A DNA stretch of 64,000 bases from Trinickia caryophylli (GCF_034424545.1 NZ_CP139971.1:372001-436000); one strand, 5' to 3'; positions 1 through 11,100 are shown, numbered from the stretch's first letter. A program made the numbers and translations. Notes: generated by a model from the sequence alone, not told the origin.

Positions 1-59
1 CGTCGCGAACCGAGCCTCGCTCGTGTCTTCCGCGTCGTTGGCGCGTGGGGGAAACGAAC

Positions 60-3000
60 TTGAACCGCCGTTACCGGCTCGTGTGGAATCATGCGCTCCA
101 AACCACACAAGTGGCCTCGGAACTAACGGTTGCGAAGTCGGCAACTTCAGGCCGCAGTACCTCGCGCCGGGCGCGGCGCGAGCGCAGCCGGCGCCTCGCG
201 CGCGTCGCCGGGAATACGGCCCTCGCGCTCGGGCTCGCAAGCGCAGCTCCAGCAATTTGGGCCGCCACATGCACCTCCAGCGACACTACCGCCTGCAGCC
301 CCGCGGGCGGAAACGGAGCGCCGGGTCGCGGCGGCAGCGGCGGCGCAGGTAACGGGCAAGGCGGAGGCGCAAGCAGTCTTGGCGGCAGCGGCACGGTCCT
401 GACCGACGGCGGGCTGAGTACCGGTGGCACAGGCGGGACCGGCGTGGCCGGCGACCAGTCGAGCCCGACGACGGGCGGCGCGCCCGGTGCAGCAACCAGC
501 ATCAGTAGCGTCGTCGTCAACGGGGACTTGTCGGCCGGCGCCGGCACACAGCCAGTAGCCGGCTTGAATTTCGGCGGCGGTGGCTCGGGCGGCGGTACCG
601 GTCTTTATTACAGCGGCACCTCGGTCACCATTAATAGCGGCGTGACCATCTCCGGGGGCAAAGGCGGCGACGGCGGCACCGTCTCCAATCTCGGCTCGGG
701 CAACGGCGGTGGTGGCGGCGGTGGCGGCGCGGGGATGATCGCCGCGACCATCGGCACGCAAATCACCACCTTCGGCTCGCTCGTAGCCGGCAACGGTGGC
801 GCAGGGGGCGACGGCGGCTTTGGTGGCGGTGGCGGCGGCGGCGGTGACGGCCTGCTCTCGCTCGGAGGCAGCACGCAAATCACCAACCTCGGTTCCATCA
901 CCGGCGGCGCGGGCGGCGCTGCGGGCACGGGTTTCTCCGGTAACGGCACGAGCGGAGCAAGCGGCGTGGGCGTCAACCTCGTCGGCGGCAACAATGTCCT
1001 CGTCAATGCCGGCACCATTACCGGCGGAGCCGGCATCGGCGCCGGAGCCGGCGTGGGCGTCATGACGCGCGGCTCGGACTTCATCAACAACTTCGGCACG
1101 ATCAGCGGCGGACTCGACTCGGGCGGCACGCGTGCCGCCGCGATCGAATTCAGCGGCGCGAACAATACCCTGGCCCTGTCGAGCGGCTCGGTGTTCGTCG
1201 GCGGACTCGTCATCGATGCAGGGGCATCCGTCACCGTCATGCCGCTGAGCAACGGGCTTTCGCTCGACACGACAGTCTCCATGGCGAGCAGCAGCTCCGC
1301 CCTCACCTTCAATACGGTCTCAACGGCGCTCACTACCACAGGCGTCATCTCGGGCCCCGGCACGGTCACGCTGACCGGCGGCAAGACGCTGACGCTGACC
1401 GGCACGAATACCTACACCGGTACGACGACGATCACGAACGGCACCCTCGCCTTGTCGGGCAGCGGCAGCATCGCCGCATCGGGCGGCGTGGTCGACAACT
1501 CCGCGCTGGATATTTCGGCTACAACCGCTGGTGCATCGATTACGGCACTGACAGGCTCGGGGGCCGTCGCGCTCGGCGGCAAGACGCTGACCCTGAGCAA
1601 TGCAGCCGGCACCTTCAGCGGCGTCATCGGAGGTTCGGGCGGCTTGACGGTGGCCGGCGGCACCCAAACGCTTACCGGCGCGAACACCTACACCGGCACG
1701 ACGACGATCGGCAGCGGCGCGGCGCTCGTTCTGGGTGCGGGCGGCGGCCTCGCCTCTTCGAGCAACGTCGTCAACAATGGAACACTCGATCTTTCTTCCA
1801 CGACGAGCGGCGCCTCGATGGCGGGCCTGGCCGGCAGCGGCAGCGTCGCGCTCGGCGCACGCACGCTCACGCTGACGAACGCGGCGAGCACGTTCAGCGG
1901 CACAATCAGCGGCACAGGCGGCTTGACGCTCGACGGCGGCACTCAAACGCTGACCGGTGCGAACACCTATGCCGGTGCCACGACGATCAACGGCGGCACG
2001 CTCGCACTTTCAGGCGCGGGCAGCTTGCCCTCGACCACCAGCATCGCGCTGGCAGGCAGCGGCGCGACACTCGACGTATCGGCCGCCGGCGCACAGGCGA
2101 TCAAGGACCTCTCCGGCGTGACGGGCTCGCAACTCGCGCTCGGCTCCAACACGTTGGCAGTCACGACAACGACAGACGCCACGTTCGCCGGAACCCTGAC
2201 GGGTAGCGGCGCATTCGCAAAGCAAGGCAGCGGGACGCTGACGCTCAACGGCATCAGCAGCGGTTTTACGGGTGCGACGACGGTCGCGGCCGGCACGCTG
2301 GAAGTGGGCGATGCGAGCAATGCCACCGCGGTGCTGGGCGGCAACGTAACGGTTGCATCGGCAGGCACGCTGCGCGGGCACGGCACCGTATCGGGCAACG
2401 TCCTCAACAACGGCATCGTCATGCCTGGCGGCTCCATTGGCACTTTGACGGTCGGCGGGAACTATACGCAAGCCAGCAACGCCACGCTAACGCTCGAAGT
2501 GAGCCCAAGCGCCGGCTCTCAGTTGAAGGTCAACGGTTCTGCTTCACTGGGCGGGGGGCTTTCGATCGTCTACGATCCGGGCACCTACACCGCGCGCCGG
2601 TACGCCCTGCTGACAGCCGCCAACGGACTGAGCGGCACATTCTCGAGCGTCGCTGCAAGCACGTCCACCGGCACGGACCTTTCTTCGCTGAAGCAGTCGC
2701 TGATCTACGGGACGAACGAAGTCGACCTGTTGCTTGCAGCCGCGGACACGACGAGCCCGGGCATCGGGGTTATCGTCGCGCCGACGAACACGAGCATCTA
2801 TACTGCGGTTGGAACGACCGCTCTCATGCGTGCGCAGTCGTTCAACGAGGCGCTGCTCGAGCGCTCGGCGGCGGCACCGGCCGATGAGCAGCATGCCGGA
2901 CGCCGCGCGTGGATCACCGCGACGGGTTCGGGTACGCACGTAGGCGGCGCCGACGGCCACCCCGGCTTCATGGCGCGCGAGTATGGGTTCCTTGCCGGTG

Positions 3001-3713
3001 CGGACGGCCGGCTGGGCGATTTCACGATCGGCGCGGCCGGCGGCTATTCACATACCTCGATCGACGAACAGTCGACCGGCGCGTCGGGCGCGACCGATTC
3101 GCTGCGCGTAGCGCTCTACGGTGGGCGCAAGGTAGGGCCGGTCGGCCTGTCCGCGACGGTCGGCTACGCCCTCGACTTCCTTTCGCAAAAGCGCCCGTTC
3201 GGGTCCATAGGGACGGCCGAAGGCGACCACCTCGGTCACGAGTTCACCACCGCCGCCCAAGCCGCACTGCCGATGCAACTCGGCGGCATCGTGCTCACGC
3301 CGAGCGTGGGTCTGCGCTATGCGTACTTCCGCGGCAACGGCTTCGGCGAAAGCGGCGCTGGCGGTCAGAACCTCTCGGTCGGAGCGGACAACGCGCGCAG
3401 TCTGCAACCCTACGCATCGCTTGCCATCGACAAGGCCTTCGGCGACGCGTTGAAACCGGTGAACGTGCAACTGCGCGTAGGCTACGCGCGCGAGCTGCTC
3501 GGCAGCGGGCGCACTGTGACTGTAACGGCGCAGGATGGCACCCCGTTCGCCGCACCGGGCGTCGCCCTGCAGCGCGACTATCTGACCACCGGCGCGAGCG
3601 TGAGCATTCATCCAACAAAGGCAATGACCGTCTCGCTGGGCTTCGATGCACTCGTGAACACCGGGCACGCATCGGCGCAATCGGGCCATGCGCGGCTCGA
3701 CTATCGTTTTTGA
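60..3713 (+). CDS. Autotransporter (type Va) adhesin-like outer membrane protein
   Basis: A 1217-residue protein if it starts at the TTG at 60. That TTG has a GGGGGA ribosome-binding site 7-8 bases upstream and gives the extended signal peptide beginning (M)NRRYRLVWNHALQ; a GTG at 45 is the alternative. An Arg-rich stretch and a hydrophobic segment ending near PAIWA-A complete a signal peptide of about 75 residues. The passenger begins with about 250 residues very rich in Gly, followed by beta-helix repeats of the form GTTTI-x-GTLALSG. The last 270 or so residues form the autotransporter beta-barrel and end in the aromatic terminus DYRF. It should be exported by Sec and the barrel should display the passenger on the surface. 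No protease triad was recognised, so adhesion or aggregation is the likely role, by inference. Confidence 0.9.
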   Translation: MNRRYRLVWNHALQTTQVASELTVAKSATSGRSTSRRARRERSRRLARVAGNTALALGLASAAPAIWAATCTSSDTTACSPAGGNGAPGRGGSGGAGNGQGGGASSLGGSGTVLTDGGLSTGGTGGTGVAGDQSSPTTGGAPGAATSISSVVVNGDLSAGAGTQPVAGLNFGGGGSGGGTGLYYSGTSVTINSGVTISGGKGGDGGTVSNLGSGNGGGGGGGGAGMIAATIGTQITTFGSLVAGNGGAGGDGGFGGGGGGGGDGLLSLGGSTQITNLGSITGGAGGAAGTGFSGNGTSGASGVGVNLVGGNNVLVNAGTITGGAGIGAGAGVGVMTRGSDFINNFGTISGGLDSGGTRAAAIEFSGANNTLALSSGSVFVGGLVIDAGASVTVMPLSNGLSLDTTVSMASSSSALTFNTVSTALTTTGVISGPGTVTLTGGKTLTLTGTNTYTGTTTITNGTLALSGSGSIAASGGVVDNSALDISATTAGASITALTGSGAVALGGKTLTLSNAAGTFSGVIGGSGGLTVAGGTQTLTGANTYTGTTTIGSGAALVLGAGGGLASSSNVVNNGTLDLSSTTSGASMAGLAGSGSVALGARTLTLTNAASTFSGTISGTGGLTLDGGTQTLTGANTYAGATTINGGTLALSGAGSLPSTTSIALAGSGATLDVSAAGAQAIKDLSGVTGSQLALGSNTLAVTTTTDATFAGTLTGSGAFAKQGSGTLTLNGISSGFTGATTVAAGTLEVGDASNATAVLGGNVTVASAGTLRGHGTVSGNVLNNGIVMPGGSIGTLTVGGNYTQASNATLTLEVSPSAGSQLKVNGSASLGGGLSIVYDPGTYTARRYALLTAANGLSGTFSSVAASTSTGTDLSSLKQSLIYGTNEVDLLLAAADTTSPGIGVIVAPTNTSIYTAVGTTALMRAQSFNEALLERSAAAPADEQHAGRRAWITATGSGTHVGGADGHPGFMAREYGFLAGADGRLGDFTIGAAGGYSHTSIDEQSTGASGATDSLRVALYGGRKVGPVGLSATVGYALDFLSQKRPFGSIGTAEGDHLGHEFTTAAQAALPMQLGGIVLTPSVGLRYAYFRGNGFGESGAGGQNLSVGADNARSLQPYASLAIDKAFGDALKPVNVQLRVGYARELLGSGRTVTVTAQDGTPFAAPGVALQRDYLTTGASVSIHPTKAMTVSLGFDALVNTGHASAQSGHARLDYRF
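1395..2010 (+). repeat. Passenger repeats of the autotransporter, about 277-bp period
   Basis: Three nearly identical coding modules start at 1395, 1671 and 1950, each encoding LTG-x-NTY-x-G-x-TTI followed by a Gly/Ala/Ser stretch. The spacings are 276 and 279 bp, so each repeat is 92-93 residues and in frame. They correspond to passenger-associated transport repeats. High identity at the DNA level makes recombinational change of repeat number plausible. Confidence 0.75.
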
Positions 3714-3775
3714 CAGCGACACCGGCAAGACCAGGTATGGCTCGATCGAATCGGGATACGTTGAGCCATATCAAG

Positions 3776-3814
3776 ACATCGATAATATATCACAATATGA
3801 CATATTATCGATGT
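3776..3814. promoter_or_regulatory. 39-bp AT-rich inverted repeat between autotransporter and DUF1275 gene
   Basis: Perfect 13-bp arms (ACATCGATAATAT at 3776-3788 and its complement at 3802-3814) flank a 13-nt spacer. The surroundings are far more GC-rich. It lies 63 bp after the autotransporter stop and 75 bp before the next start. No T-run follows, so an operator for a dimeric regulator is at least as likely as a terminator. Confidence 0.5.
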
Positions 3815-3888
3815 GGGTTTCGGTACGAGTGCAGGTCGACGTGGATATACTGCGCCGGGTGTCCGTCAACCCGTCAAGAGCCGCTTGA

Positions 3889-4614
3889 ATGTTGCTGCGT
3901 CAGGGAGAAGCCCGCAACCACGACATCGACCGCCAACTCGCCTGCATACTTGCTGCGATTGCGGGGGCGCTGAACACCGCGGCCTTCCACGCCGTAGGAT
4001 ATTTCTCGGCCAACATGACCGGAAACGTGTCGTCACTTTCGGATAAGGCCGCACTCGGGCAATGGTGGGGCAGCACCTTCTATCTGACCATCGTCGTCAT
4101 GTTCGTTCTCGGCGGCACTACATCGACTCTGCTGATCAACGCAGGACGCCGGCGCACCATCCGCAGTATCTATGCGATCGCTATCCTGGCGGAAGCCATC
4201 CTCATGACGGTGCTCGGTCTGGCGGAATGGTCGATCCCCTCGATCGAACGCGGCCCCGTGCTGATCCTTGGCCTGAGTTTCCTGATGGGGATGCAGAACG
4301 CCGTCGTGACACGCATCTCCGATGCCCGGGTGCGTGCCACCCACGTTTCTGGCATGTCGACCGACATCGGGATCGAGTTCGGCATGCTCCTCGATATCAT
4401 CCGCGGACGGGAACCGGATGCCGAGCTCGCACCTTATTCCGCCCGGCTACGCTTGCACGTGCAAACTGTTCTCTCGTTCCTGACAGGCGGGGTCGCCGGG
4501 ATTATCGTTTATCGGGCAATCGGCACCCGACTCCTCTTTGCCGTGGCGCTCCTGCTATTCGCAATGGCGATCACGGCCATCGTCCGTGCCCGGATGCAGG
4601 TATGCCAGCTGTGA
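3889..4614 (+). CDS. DUF1275 (YoaK family) membrane protein
   Basis: A 241-residue integral membrane protein with about six hydrophobic segments. The N-terminal half carries the family pattern: AAIAGALNTAAFHAVGYF, then SANMTGN. Length and motif match DUF1275/YoaK proteins, which are widespread inner-membrane proteins of unknown transport or sensory function. It has its own intergenic region on the left and faces the convergent LysR gene on the right, so it looks monocistronic. Codon use is like that of its neighbours. Confidence 0.85.
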   Translation: MLLRQGEARNHDIDRQLACILAAIAGALNTAAFHAVGYFSANMTGNVSSLSDKAALGQWWGSTFYLTIVVMFVLGGTTSTLLINAGRRRTIRSIYAIAILAEAILMTVLGLAEWSIPSIERGPVLILGLSFLMGMQNAVVTRISDARVRATHVSGMSTDIGIEFGMLLDIIRGREPDAELAPYSARLRLHVQTVLSFLTGGVAGIIVYRAIGTRLLFAVALLLFAMAITAIVRARMQVCQL

Positions 4615-4699
4615 CTGGCAACAGGGCCGCGCACCACCAGATACGCCCGACCCTCGCCACATCCGTCATCCCGGTGCGGCCCTTCGCGCGGCTCGACGC

Positions 4700-5632
4700 T
4701 TACAACGCCTCCACGAGCTCGCGCTTCATCGATCGGCAATAGGCCGAACAGGCCAAATGGGCTGCGTTTGCGGCTGCGTTGATCATCGCACTTGCATTCG
4801 CGGGCTTGCATAGCGAGACGACGATCGGCGGCGGCACGGGCTTGAGCGGCAACTCCACGAATTCGCCCGTTGCCAGCTCCTCGGTGACGAAGAGGCTCGG
4901 AATACAGGCCACGCCATACCCATCGCGGACGAGCTGGACGATGGCCGCGACCGAGGGCGAGCATGTCACGCGTGCCTGATCGGGGTGCAAGCCTTCCTGC
5001 TGGGCGAGCGTATGAACGATGCTCTGCAGCGCGACCTGCGGTGCCGTCCCTCGCCCGAACGTGAGGATCGGGCGCTGCAGCACACGCGAGGCGAGGCCCG
5101 TCGTGCGCTTGGACGTCAGGCCGCGACGGGCGATCCATCGCACAGGATAGCTCGCGATCGCGCTCGATACGATCTTCGTGCTGGCGATGCCCTCCACCCT
5201 GATTGCGAGATCGATCTCTCCCGCCAACAACCGCTGTTGCAGCACGGCGCTTGAATCGACGGTCAAGTCGACTTCGAGCTGCGGATGCTTCGCATTGAGC
5301 TGCGTGATGTAATGCGACAACCAGGAATGCACGACCGTCTCGATCACGCCGAGGCGCAGCCTGCCTCCCACCACCGTTTCCCGCCCTGCCGCCTCGCGCA
5401 ACGCACGCGCCGCCTCCACCACGTTGCGAGCGAGACCCAGCAGGCTTTCGCCGACGGGCGTCAGCCGGAACTGCGTCGTCGAGCGGTCGACGAGCTCCGT
5501 GCGCAGTTCGTCCTCGAGCGACTTGATCCGCAACGAGATCGCGGCAGGCGTGGCATGAAGCACGCGCGCCGTTGCCCGGAAGTTCTCGAGTTCGGCCAAG
5601 GTGACGAATGTTTCCAGAAAACGAGTGTTCAT
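4700..5632 (-). CDS. LysR-type regulator of the 5-oxoproline operon
   Basis: A 310-residue LysR-type regulator. The N-terminal winged helix (FLETFVTLAELENFRATARVLHATPAAISLRIKSLE, given here as its start FLETFVTLAELENF) is followed by a periplasmic-binding-like effector domain from about residue 90. The start MNTRFLET was preferred over an upstream codon because it begins right at the helix-turn-helix. It is transcribed away from the DUF1445-MFS-oxoprolinase operon across a 370-bp gap with a T-N11-A palindrome, the usual arrangement for a LysR protein that controls its divergent neighbour. The ligand, perhaps 5-oxoproline or glutamate, is inferred from context only. Confidence 0.85.
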   Translation of the reverse strand: MNTRFLETFVTLAELENFRATARVLHATPAAISLRIKSLEDELRTELVDRSTTQFRLTPVGESLLGLARNVVEAARALREAAGRETVVGGRLRLGVIETVVHSWLSHYITQLNAKHPQLEVDLTVDSSAVLQQRLLAGEIDLAIRVEGIASTKIVSSAIASYPVRWIARRGLTSKRTTGLASRVLQRPILTFGRGTAPQVALQSIVHTLAQQEGLHPDQARVTCSPSVAAIVQLVRDGYGVACIPSLFVTEELATGEFVELPLKPVPPPIVVSLCKPANASAMINAAANAAHLACSAYCRSMKRELVEAL

Positions 5633-6002
5633 ACAGACCATTCAGGTAACCGACCACGACGCCACAACCGGTGCACGTCGCGCATCGACGATGCGATCCG
5701 ACCGGGACCGGGCCGTGCCGAATACGATCGATGCGTGTGTTGAGCGAGGGCATGATGTCAGGATTATCTTTCGATAAACCGTGGCGCTTCGCGTCGTTCT
5801 ATCCGCGCGAAACCTGGCATACGTACAAGGTTTTGCGCCGGGCCACGGCCACAGTATCCGCATGCCCCGGCCCCGTCGCATCAGTACAAACCCCGACCGA
5901 ATCGTTAAGGAAAGCTTAACACTTACGGCCGGAATATCTTGCTGGCGTGGCCTTTTTGACGCCCCTAATCTCCTCGCATCGACACCAGCGAAGGATGCGT
6001 TC
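5633..6002. other. Divergent intergenic region, LysR to DUF1445
   Basis: 370 bp without a convincing gene. It holds two dyads: TTATC-TTTC-GATAA at 5764-5777 and GTTAAG-N5-CTTAAC at 5904-5920. Reading frames crossing it lack a ribosome-binding site and homology. Confidence 0.6.
5904..5920 (+). promoter_or_regulatory. Candidate LysR box (T-N11-A dyad)
   Basis: GTTAAG-GAAAG-CTTAAC is a perfect inverted repeat. Its inner part from 5906 to 5918 fits the T-N11-A consensus of LysR activator sites. It lies 83 bp before the DUF1445 start and is the most regular dyad in the divergent region, so it is the best candidate binding site for the neighbouring LysR protein. Confidence 0.5.
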
Positions 6003-6773
6003 ATGCCATACGATTTCCGCAAACAAATCCGCTCCCGGACGTTCAGGGGGCCGACCGCCGGCTACTGCGGCGACTACGCCCAAGCCAATCTCGTGATTCT
6101 CCCGAGCACCCATGCCGACGACTTTTTGCGCTTTTGCGTGCGCAATCCGAAACCATGCCCGCTGCTCGGCGTGGGCGACCGCGGCGACTGGCGTCTGCCC
6201 TCCCTCGCAAAGGATCTCGACATCCGCACCGACGTGCCCGGCTTCAACGTCTACCGCGACGGTGTGCTGAGCGAGCAACCGGACAACATCGTGGATCTCT
6301 GGCGCGACGACTTCGTCGTCTTCGCGCTCGGCTGCTCGTTCTCGTTCGAGCAAATGCTCATCGAAGAAGGCATTCCGATTCGGCATATCGACGAAGGCGT
6401 CAATGTGCCGATGTTTCGCACGAACATCGCGAACGTCCCCGCCGGGCCGTTCGGCGGCCAGCTCGTCGTGACGATGCGCCCCATGACGGGCGCACAGGCT
6501 ATCCGCGCCGTGCAGGTCACGAGCCGTGTGCCATCCGTGCACGGTGCGCCGGTTCATCTCGGTAGCCCCGAGGCGATCGGCATCGCCGATCTCTCCCGCC
6601 CCGACTACGGCGACCCGGTCGAAATCCGCGAGCATGAGGTGCCGGTTTTCTGGGCCTGTGGGGTCACGCCGCAGACGGCGCTCGAGCAAGCTCGCCTGCC
6701 GCTGGCCATCACGCACCGCCCCGGCCACATGCTCGTTACCGATATCCCCAACGCCACGCTGGCCGTCCTTTGA
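6003..6773 (+). CDS. DUF1445 putative hydro-lyase / D-glutamate cyclase-like protein
   Basis: A 256-residue protein starting at the ATG at 6003, with GAAGGA 7-8 bases upstream; the open frame continues further 5' but without family similarity. The family is DUF1445 (YcsI-like), with the segment [20 protein letters not shown] near the N terminus and [16 protein letters not shown] in the middle. Relatives include the mitochondrial D-glutamate cyclase, which interconverts D-glutamate and 5-oxo-D-proline. In Bacillus ycsI lies beside 5-oxoprolinase genes. The same pairing here, with the oxoprolinase two genes downstream, supports a role in 5-oxoproline handling. The reaction itself is inferred. 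Confidence 0.85.
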   Translation: MPYDFRKQIRSRTFRGPTAGYCGDYAQANLVILPSTHADDFLRFCVRNPKPCPLLGVGDRGDWRLPSLAKDLDIRTDVPGFNVYRDGVLSEQPDNIVDLWRDDFVVFALGCSFSFEQMLIEEGIPIRHIDEGVNVPMFRTNIANVPAGPFGGQLVVTMRPMTGAQAIRAVQVTSRVPSVHGAPVHLGSPEAIGIADLSRPDYGDPVEIREHEVPVFWACGVTPQTALEQARLPLAITHRPGHMLVTDIPNATLAVL

Positions 6774-6794
6774 TCGACCTCCCAGGAGAACGCG

Positions 6795-8093
6795 ATGAAT
6801 CCTGAAGCACATTTCCCATCGACGCACGATACGGGCGTCGCCGCGCCGACGAGCGGCGCATTGGGCTGGTACCGCCGCATGCAGCCGAACGAGCGGCGGG
6901 CCTTCTGGAGCTGCAAGATCGGCTACGGGCTCGACGCCATGGATACGCAGTTTCTCAGCTTCGTCATCCCGACGCTGATCGCGACCTGGGGTCTCACGAA
7001 GGGAGAAGCCGGCCTCATCGGCACGGTGACACTGTTGGCTTCCGCCGTGGGCGGCTGGGCTGCGGGCGTTCTGTCCGATCGCTTCGGGCGCGTGCGCACG
7101 CTGCAGCTCACGATCGTCTGGTTCGCCGTTTTCACGCTCGCCTGCGCATTCGCACAGAATTTCCCGCAGTTACTCGTCGCGCGCGGCTTGATGGGCCTCG
7201 GCTTCGGCGGCGAATGGACCGCTGGCGCCGTACTCATGGGCGAGGTGATTCATGCACGCGATCGCGGCAAGGCCGTAGGCATGGTGCAGGCCGGCTGGGC
7301 GATCGGCTGGGCCGTCTCGGCCGGCCTCTATACGCTCGTCTTCACCATACTGCCGCCCGAGCAGGCATGGCGCGCGCTGTTCGCGATCGGCATTGCCCCT
7401 GCGCCCTTCGTGATCTTCATCCGCCGCTTCGTCGAAGAGCCGGAAATCCATCGCACGCAAAAGCAGCTCGAACGCAAAGAGCACGCCGATCACTCGTTCC
7501 TCGAAATCTTCGGCCCGGGCATCTGGTGGACGACGCTGCGCGCCGCGTTGCTCGCCACGGGCGCGCAAGGCGGCTATTACGCGATCACGACCTGGCTGCC
7601 GACCTATCTGAAGACCGAACAGCATTTGAGCGTCGTCGGCACGGGCGGCTATCTTGCCGTCATCATCGCGGGCTCCTACGCCGGCTATCTGTTCGGCGCA
7701 TGGCTCAACGACCGCTTCGGGCGCAAGCCGTCGTTCATCGCCTTCTCGCTCGCTTCGATCGTCATCGCGATCGTCTATACCCGCCTGTCGCTCAACAACA
7801 CGCTGCTGCTCGTGCTCGGCTTTCCGCTCGGGTTTTGCGCATCGGGCATCTTCTCGGGCATGGGTGCATTCATGACCGAGTTGTTTCCCACACGCGTGCG
7901 CGGATCGGGCCAGGGGTTCTGCTACAACTTCGGGCGCGCCGTCGGCGCGACCTTCCCTTTCCTCATCGGTCACGTCGCTCAGAAGATGACGCTTGGGGCC
8001 GCGATCGGCACGTTTGCCGCCGCAGCCTACGGCATCGTGATTCTCGCCGCCCTCACCCTGCCCGAAACGCGCGGTGCGCAACTCAAGAACTGA
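6795..8093 (+). CDS. MFS transporter, organic acid type (candidate 5-oxoproline carrier)
   Basis: A 432-residue major facilitator with 12 predicted transmembrane segments. Between segments 2 and 3 it carries the family signature [14 protein letters not shown], and in the second half WLNDRFGRK. The closest resemblance by motif is to aromatic-acid/sialic-acid type proton symporters ([25 protein letters not shown]). It starts 21 bp after the DUF1445 stop with AGGAGA upstream, so the two are co-transcribed. Lying between a DUF1445 protein and a 5-oxoprolinase, it probably imports 5-oxoproline or a related acid. The substrate is an inference from position. Confidence 0.85.
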   Translation: MNPEAHFPSTHDTGVAAPTSGALGWYRRMQPNERRAFWSCKIGYGLDAMDTQFLSFVIPTLIATWGLTKGEAGLIGTVTLLASAVGGWAAGVLSDRFGRVRTLQLTIVWFAVFTLACAFAQNFPQLLVARGLMGLGFGGEWTAGAVLMGEVIHARDRGKAVGMVQAGWAIGWAVSAGLYTLVFTILPPEQAWRALFAIGIAPAPFVIFIRRFVEEPEIHRTQKQLERKEHADHSFLEIFGPGIWWTTLRAALLATGAQGGYYAITTWLPTYLKTEQHLSVVGTGGYLAVIIAGSYAGYLFGAWLNDRFGRKPSFIAFSLASIVIAIVYTRLSLNNTLLLVLGFPLGFCASGIFSGMGAFMTELFPTRVRGSGQGFCYNFGRAVGATFPFLIGHVAQKMTLGAAIGTFAAAAYGIVILAALTLPETRGAQLKN

Positions 8094-8118
8094 CCTCCTC
8101 CCCTATTCGCATCCGATC

Positions 8119-11100
8119 ATGAAGCAAGTCACTCCCGCTCCTTCGTCCCCGTCCCAGCGCTGGCAGTTCTGGATCGACCGGGGCGGCACGTTCACCGACA
8201 TCGTCGCCCGCCGCCCCGACGGCACGCTCGTCACGCACAAGGTGCTTTCGGAAAATCCGGAGCGCTACCGGGATTCGGCCGTCCAGGGAATCCGCGAGCT
8301 GCTTGGCGTGGCACCCGGCGCGCCCGTACCGGCCGATCTCATCGAATGCGTACGCATGGGCACGACCGTCGCCACCAATGCGCTGCTCGAGCGCAAAGGC
8401 GCACGCACGGTACTCGCGATCACCAAAGGCTTTGCCGACGCACTGCGCATCGCTTATCAGAATCGCCCGAAGCTTTTCTCACGTCATATCGAGTTGCCGA
8501 CGCTGCTCTACGAAACAGTGGTGGAGATCGACGAGCGAATCGGCGCGCGTGGCGAATGTGTGCGCGATCTCGACGAGGCGGGTACGCGGGATGCGTTGCA
8601 ACGCGCATTCGACGAAGGCATCCGCGCCTGCGCCATCGTTCTGATGCACGGGTATCGCTACACGGACCACGAGCGGCGCGTGGCCGCGATCGCCCGCGAA
8701 ATCGGCTTTGCGCAAATCTCCACGAGCCATGAAACGAGCCCGTTGATGAAGCTGGTTTCGCGCGGCGACACGACCGTGGTCGACGCCTACCTCTCGCCCG
8801 TGCTGCGTCACTATGTGGAGCAGGTCGAGCAGGAACTCGGCCCCGTGCCGCTGCAATTCATGCAAAGCAACGGCGGGCTGACCGACGCGCACCGCTTTCA
8901 GGGCAAGGACGCGATTCTCTCCGGCCCCGCGGGGGGTATCGTCGGCGCGGCACAGGTGGCGTCGCTGGCCGGCTTCGAGCGCATCATCGGCTTCGACATG
9001 GGCGGCACGTCCACCGACGTCACCCACTATGCAGGCGAATACGAACGCGAGTTCACCACCGAAGTCGCAGGCGTGCGCATCCGCGCCCCGATGATGAAAA
9101 TCCACACCGTGGCAGCCGGCGGCGGCTCCATTTGCACGTTCGACGGCGCTCGCTTTCGGGTCGGGCCCGAGAGTGCCGGCGCCAATCCGGGGCCGGCCTC
9201 ATACCGGCGCGGCGGCCCGTTGACGGTGACCGACTGCAACGTCATGACGGGCAAACTCGATCCGCGCTGGTTTCCGCGGGTGTTTGGGCCCAACGGCGAC
9301 GAGCCGCTCGACGATGCAGCCGTGCATGGGCGGTTTGCCGCACTCGCGCGTGAAGTGGCCGCCGCAACGGGCGTCGAGCGCACTCCCGAGGAGATCGCCG
9401 AGGGGTTTCTCACGATCGCCGTCGAAAACATGGCGAACGCAATCAAGCAAATCTCGGTGCAGCGCGGCTATGACGTCACGCAATATACGCTTGCCTGCTT
9501 CGGCGGCGCCGGCGGGCAGCACGCCTGCCTCGTGGCCGATGCGCTCGGAATGACGCGCGTGTTCGTTCATCCGCTGGCAGGCGTACTCTCGGCGTACGGA
9601 ATGGGGCTCGCAGACGTGCGCGCGCTGCGCCAGAGCGCACTGGAAACGCCGCTCGATACGGCGGCCCTCGACGCGTGCGAGACCGCATTCGCCGCAATGG
9701 CGCGGGCGGCTCGCGAGGAAGTGGCCGATCAGCGGATCGCTGGCGACCGGATCGATATCCGGCGCACGTTGCATCTGAAATACGAGGGTACCGATACGGC
9801 ACTCGAAGTCGACTTTCGGCACGACGTTGCTTCGATCGTCGCACAGTTCGAGGCGCTCTATCGCACGCGATACGGCTTTCTCATGCCGAACCGCGCGCTC
9901 GTGATCGAGGCCGCGGCCGTCGAAGCGATCGGCCGCACGCAGCAGGCTGACGACGAGCGCTGGCCGCTCGACGCAGGCGCCTGCACGCGCCCGGCTGCGC
10001 TTGCCGCCACGCGCGTCTATACGGGCGGCGCCTGGCGCGACACGCCTGTGTACCACCGCGATGCGATGGCACCCGGCGCGACGATCGACGGCCCCGCGAT
10101 CATAATGGAACGCACGGGCACGACCATCGTCGAGCCGGGCTGGCAACTAAGCGTGACGCGCCACAACCACCTCGTGGTCGAACGCCGTGTGGCGCGCGAC
10201 GTTCGTCATGCTGCGGGCACGAAAGCAGACCCCGTTCTGCTCGAGGTGTTCAACAATCTTTTCATGTCGATCGCCGAGCAGATGGGCGTGACGCTCGCGA
10301 ATACCTCGTATTCCGTCAATATCAAGGAGCGCCTCGATTTTTCGTGCGCCCTCTTCGACGCAGATGGCAATCTGATCGCCAACGCACCGCACATGCCGGT
10401 ACACCTCGGCTCGATGGGCGAAAGCGTGCGCACCGTCATCGAGCGGCGGGACGGCACGATGAAACCCGGTGACGCCTATGCGCTCAACGCACCCTACGCC
10501 GGCGGCACGCACCTGCCCGACGTCACCGTGATCATGCCCGTCTTCGCGGGCGAACAGCAGGCGGCACCGATGTTCTATGTCGCCGCGCGCGGACATCATG
10601 CCGATATCGGCGGCATCACGCCCGGCTCGATGCCGCCCGATTCGACCCACGTCGACGAGGAAGGCATTCTGCTCGATAACGTTCAATTGGTTGCGCAGGG
10701 GTGTTTCCTCGAAGGTCAAATGCGCGACCGCCTGCTTACCGGCGCATGGCCCGTTCGCAACGTCGAGCAGAATCTCGCAGACCTTCGCGCCCAGGTGGCC
10801 GCATGCACCAAAGGCGCTCAGGAGCTCGCGCGCATGTGCGGGCAGTTCGGCGTGGAGACTGTTGCTGCCTACATGCGGCATGTGCAGGACAATGCGGAGG
10901 AAGTCGTGCGGCGTACACTCTCCGTGCTGCAAGACGGGCGATTCGAGTACGCGTTCGACGATGGCGCGAAGATCGCCGTGAGCGTGGCGATCGATCGCGC
11001 GGCGCGCTCGGCCGTGATCGACTTCGAAGGCACGAGCGCACAGCGCCCGAACAACTTCAACGCCCCGTCGTCGATTTGCAAGGCGGCCGTGCTCTACGTC

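Noticed and set aside
608..1405. Long Pro-rich minus-strand frame inside the autotransporter
   Set aside because: Mirror of the Gly/Thr-rich passenger; no ribosome-binding site, repetitive composition.
2909..3973. Arg-rich plus-strand frame across the barrel region
   Set aside because: Frame shadow in GC-rich DNA; the barrel frame has clear family signature.
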